A stretch of DNA of 7,852 bases from an archaeon (GTDB taxonomy: Archaea > Iainarchaeota > Iainarchaeia > Iainarchaeales > GCA-2688035), in NCBI GenBank assembly GCA_030616665.1, contig JAUWWX010000035.1:1-7852 (forward strand), in the 5' to 3' direction. A program made the position numbers and the translations under genes. Shown one piece after another: positions 6,230-7,852 of this stretch. The notes beneath the pieces are model-generated. The model did not search any database. It saw only the letters and a program-made list of their open reading frames with translations, and was not told where the DNA came from. The stretch's first letter is position 1, and each line of letters begins with the position of its first letter.

Positions 6230-6589
6230 ATGGCTTTTTTGGAGAAGGTCTTGCGTAAAGAGGAAGGAATTGACATTGAGGACTTTTTGAACAATCTTGA
6301 TGCTGACGATGAAACAATCTACGAGGAAGCAGACGCCTTTGTAAAGCCCATTACCCTTGCGACAGACGCGGACGTGGAAGGCGTGGTAAGCGAGGCAAAG
6401 GCAGGCAACATAATTTTGCTGAACATAGGCGATTTGAGCAGGAGAAATGCAATAAAGTTGAAGGAATTGGTTACAAAGATAAAGTCAGGTGTTGATGACA
6501 TTAACGGCGACATTGCAAGAATAAGCCAGGACAGGGTTTTGGTGACGCCAAGCAAGGTAAAGATTATCAAGAAGAAAGAAACGCAGTGA
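6230..6589 (+). CDS. sepF: SepF, archaeal cell-division protein (FtsZ membrane anchor)
   Basis: The 119-residue product matches archaeal SepF, which polymerises at mid-cell and ties FtsZ to the membrane. The first ten residues, MAFLEKVLRK, form a short amphipathic helix of the membrane-targeting type. An acidic linker rich in Asp and Glu follows (about 11-36). The SepF core spans 37-115: KPITLATDADVEGVVSEAKAG, then NIILLNIGDLSRRNAIKLKELV and INGDIARISQDRVLVTPSKVKI. The NGDIARI turn (92-98) with its glycine is the conserved dimer-interface region. Length is usual for archaeal SepF. The ATG has a variant SD site and upstream TATA box. It is transcribed away from orc1, so division and initiation genes share one regulatory region. 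ftsZ is not in the window. Confidence 0.92.
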   Translation: MAFLEKVLRKEEGIDIEDFLNNLDADDETIYEEADAFVKPITLATDADVEGVVSEAKAGNIILLNIGDLSRRNAIKLKELVTKIKSGVDDINGDIARISQDRVLVTPSKVKIIKKKETQ

Positions 6590-6619
6590 ACCTGTGGGCA
6601 ACTAGTCCAGCAAGGAAAG

Positions 6620-6627
6620 AATTAAAA
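6620..6627 (+). promoter_or_regulatory. TATA-like box for the small basic protein gene
   Basis: AATTAAAA is centred about 27 nt before the ATG at 6651 within the 61-nt gap after sepF. No SD-like site precedes that ATG. Spacing and the missing SD indicate a leaderless transcript, so the gene need not depend on the sepF promoter. Confidence 0.5.
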
Positions 6628-6650
6628 AGAAAAAAACCTAATGAGATAGC

Positions 6651-6908
6651 ATGGTTAGAACGCCTAAGGGTTCAAAAAGCGCGGGATATGGATTCGGAGG
6701 GCGAAGACGCAGAGAAAAAAAGACGGTAGCGCAAAAGCAAGCCGAAGCATCCGGAAGACTACTTAGGTCAATGATAGAAAAGCGTGTCAGAGAAGACAAC
6801 CCGCGAATGAATGAAAAGCAGATTAAGCAGGAAGTTAAAAGAAGAATGACTGAGCGAAAGCAGGCAAATACCAGCGGCGGAGAACTACACTTCGGGAGGT
6901 ATTACTGA
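6651..6908 (+). CDS. Small basic protein of unknown function (85 aa)
   Basis: I do not recognise this family. The protein starts MVRTPKGSKS and continues with a Gly-rich segment (GYGFGG, 12-17) into the run RRRREKK (18-24). Residues 25-70 are strongly charged and predicted by eye as two helices separated by NPRMNEKQ (50-57). The end is polar, GELHFGRYY. There is no membrane segment, cysteine pair or signal peptide. High Lys/Arg content with a flexible N-terminus suggests contact with RNA or DNA, as in ribosome-associated or nucleoid proteins; that is inference from composition only. The start is supported by a TATA box at leaderless distance and the absence of other in-frame starts nearby. 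It stands between sepF and the membrane-protein gene, all on the plus strand with gaps of 61 and 79 nt. Confidence 0.75.
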   Translation: MVRTPKGSKSAGYGFGGRRRREKKTVAQKQAEASGRLLRSMIEKRVREDNPRMNEKQIKQEVKRRMTERKQANTSGGELHFGRYY

Positions 6909-6912
6909 GGGC

Positions 6913-6927
6913 ACGCCCCGCTGGCGT
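6913..6927 (+). repeat. Short GC-rich hairpin after the small basic protein gene
   Basis: ACGCC (6913-6917) and GGCGT (6923-6927) form a perfect 5-bp stem with a CCGCT loop, 4 nt past the stop codon. It stands out in an otherwise AT-rich gap. No T-tract follows at once; the nearest, T5, is at 6954-6958. It could stabilise a 3' end, or be chance. Confidence 0.35.
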
Positions 6928-6953
6928 TGTATCCATTACCTGAATCAAGCATC

Positions 6954-6961
6954 TTTTTATA
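6954..6961 (+). promoter_or_regulatory. TATA box (TTTTTATA) for the 6988-7740 gene
   Basis: TTTTTATA is centred about 30 nt before the ATG at 6988, predicting a transcript with a leader of only zero to a few bases. No SD site precedes the ATG. The T5 run could also help end the preceding transcript. Confidence 0.55.
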
Positions 6962-6987
6962 CTAATTTAACACATAATTAGGTTAGC

Positions 6988-7740
6988 ATGTTTGTAGGCA
7001 ACCCAGTTTTCCCGATTAGTTTCCAGCTCGAGCAGGTTGCAGCGCTTGTTGACGAAATACTGGGCAAAAAGAATTGGCGCAATTTTGAAAAAGGCGAAAT
7101 AAAGCTTGTTTTAACACCATTCTACCTGTTTTACTATGATGCGGGCTTTGAAGACAAAGGCAAGCCAAAAAAGGAAACAAAGCACGGCAGGCTTGCCCTA
7201 AACGCGGAAACCGCTGAGCTGAGCCAGCTCATGTCTGACGCAATGCCACCGGAAGCAGAGTTAGTGAAAGAGCTGCCTGATAGTTACCCACTAATAGTAA
7301 GAAAGCCAATCTTCTCAAAAAAGGAAGCGGAAAAGGTTGCATTGCTTAAAACGGCCTCACTGCTTGAAACAGACAGGAAAAACATTGTCCTGACCTCTTT
7401 TGAGATGGTTTACTACCCGATATGGATAGCATTTGTAACAGTTGAGGGCAAAACCTACGAGCTTGAAATAAGCGCTGTAACTGGACAGTTGTTTGGCGAG
7501 GAAAAGGTTCCAGAAAGGGAAAAGGGCTTTGTTGAAATAACAAGGGAAACCCTGGATGAATTGAAGCAGCCCGGTGCCTGGATCAAGTACAGCAGGGAAT
7601 TAGCTGATTTGACTTCTGACAAGCTGTCAGGCCCAAAAGAACCTGGCTCTTGGAAAGGGTCTGCAATAATGCACAAGCCAGGTTTTTGGGTAAGCATTGC
7701 CTTGCTGATTGCCTTGCTTGCCATAAGCCTCTACTTTTAG
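6988..7740 (+). CDS. Predicted tail-anchored membrane protein with two PepSY-like halves
   Basis: The 250-residue product has no N-terminal signal but ends in one hydrophobic helix, FWVSIALLIALLAISLYF (233-250), right at the C-terminus, with Lys230 before it. It should therefore be tail-anchored, with the bulk in the cytoplasm. The soluble part contains two similar halves. The first reads LVLTPFYLFYYDAG (40-53), then a charged loop and GRLALNAETAEL (67-78). The second reads FEMVYYPIWIAFVTVEGKTYELEISAVTGQLF (138-169 by position). Each half has an aromatic strand followed by a small-residue turn and an A-x-T-(A/G)-x-L motif, as in PepSY-like domains. A linker with acidic and proline residues (170-232) leads to the anchor. 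I do not recognise a named family and see no catalytic motif. The start follows a TATA box at leaderless spacing. Confidence 0.75.
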   Translation: MFVGNPVFPISFQLEQVAALVDEILGKKNWRNFEKGEIKLVLTPFYLFYYDAGFEDKGKPKKETKHGRLALNAETAELSQLMSDAMPPEAELVKELPDSYPLIVRKPIFSKKEAEKVALLKTASLLETDRKNIVLTSFEMVYYPIWIAFVTVEGKTYELEISAVTGQLFGEEKVPEREKGFVEITRETLDELKQPGAWIKYSRELADLTSDKLSGPKEPGSWKGSAIMHKPGFWVSIALLIALLAISLYF

Positions 7741-7754
7741 GCGGGACAATGCCT

Positions 7755-7852
7755 TTACCTGACTTGGCCCTCGATAGGGCAAATCCACTCTTCAGGGATA
7801 TTCTCTGATTTAATGGCCTCTAGGTCCTCCGTCAGCCTCTGGGGATTCCACC
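7755..7852 (-). CDS. C-terminal end of an unidentified gene (5' part beyond the window)
   Basis: The minus strand is open from the right edge (first full codon at 7850-7848) to TAA at 7757-7755, giving 31 residues: WNPQRLTEDLEAIKSENI followed by PEEWICPIEGQVR. The mix of charged and hydrophobic residues and the convergent layout, 14 nt from the end of the membrane-protein gene, fit a real gene end. The other two minus frames are stopped within this stretch. One plus frame is also open here but has no start near the preceding gene. The fragment is too short to assign a function. Confidence 0.55.
   Translation of the reverse strand, partial: WNPQRLTEDLEAIKSENIPEEWICPIEGQVR

Noticed and set aside
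7741..7852. Plus-strand open frame running off the right edge
   Set aside because: Follows a stop codon with no start or ribosome site near it; the minus frame ends cleanly in TAA and reads as more protein-like.
1..7852. CRISPR array, insertion sequence, tRNA or rRNA gene
   Set aside because: No regularly spaced long direct repeats, transposase frame, terminal inverted repeats, or cloverleaf/rRNA-like stretch seen on reading both strands.

Overview
This window is a piece of an archaeal chromosome. The decisive evidence is family D DNA polymerase, an enzyme known only from archaea: its small subunit (DP1, C-terminal part) and large subunit (DP2, complete) lie side by side. An archaeal Orc1/Cdc6 initiator and an archaeal SepF support this. 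PolD excludes Crenarchaeota, so a euryarchaeal or DPANN-type lineage is likely. I cannot fix the phylum from sequence alone. Coding is dense with short intergenic gaps. Translation signals are mixed: some genes have Shine-Dalgarno (SD) sites and others look leaderless.

Layout. Positions 1-669 (+) encode the end of DP1. It overlaps the start of DP2 (659-4039, +) by 11 nt, with an AGGAGG site inside the DP1 tail, so the two are translationally coupled. Convergent with DP2 is a minus-strand gene (4069-4692) for a 207-residue protein I cannot name with certainty; it has features recalling the TIKI/TraB/EreA superfamily and a very basic tail. Upstream of it on the same strand is orc1/cdc6 (4732-5952, TTG start). 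A 277-nt intergenic region (5953-6229) then separates orc1 from the divergent sepF (6230-6589, +). This is the largest non-coding stretch. It is AT-rich, holds an 8-bp-arm dyad with a second palindrome at its centre, three GGAA boxes at about 20-bp spacing, four same-direction TTGGAA hexamers and G-strings at both ends. Next come a small basic protein (6651-6908, +) and a C-terminally membrane-anchored protein with two PepSY-like halves (6988-7740, +). A partial minus-strand ORF enters at the right edge (7755-7852).

How it fits together. PolD (replicative polymerase), Orc1/Cdc6 (initiator) and SepF (FtsZ anchor for cytokinesis) put replication and division functions within about 6.6 kb. In several euryarchaea the origin lies beside orc1 near the PolD genes, so 5953-6229 is the best candidate for a replication origin here. 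This is inference from context and local repeats.

The points most worth a second look are the candidate origin and its repeats, the non-canonical metal-site residues in DP1 (GQHD and GDMH in place of GNHD and GHxH), the possible TIKI/TraB-like protein next to orc1, and the split between leaderless and SD-led genes.
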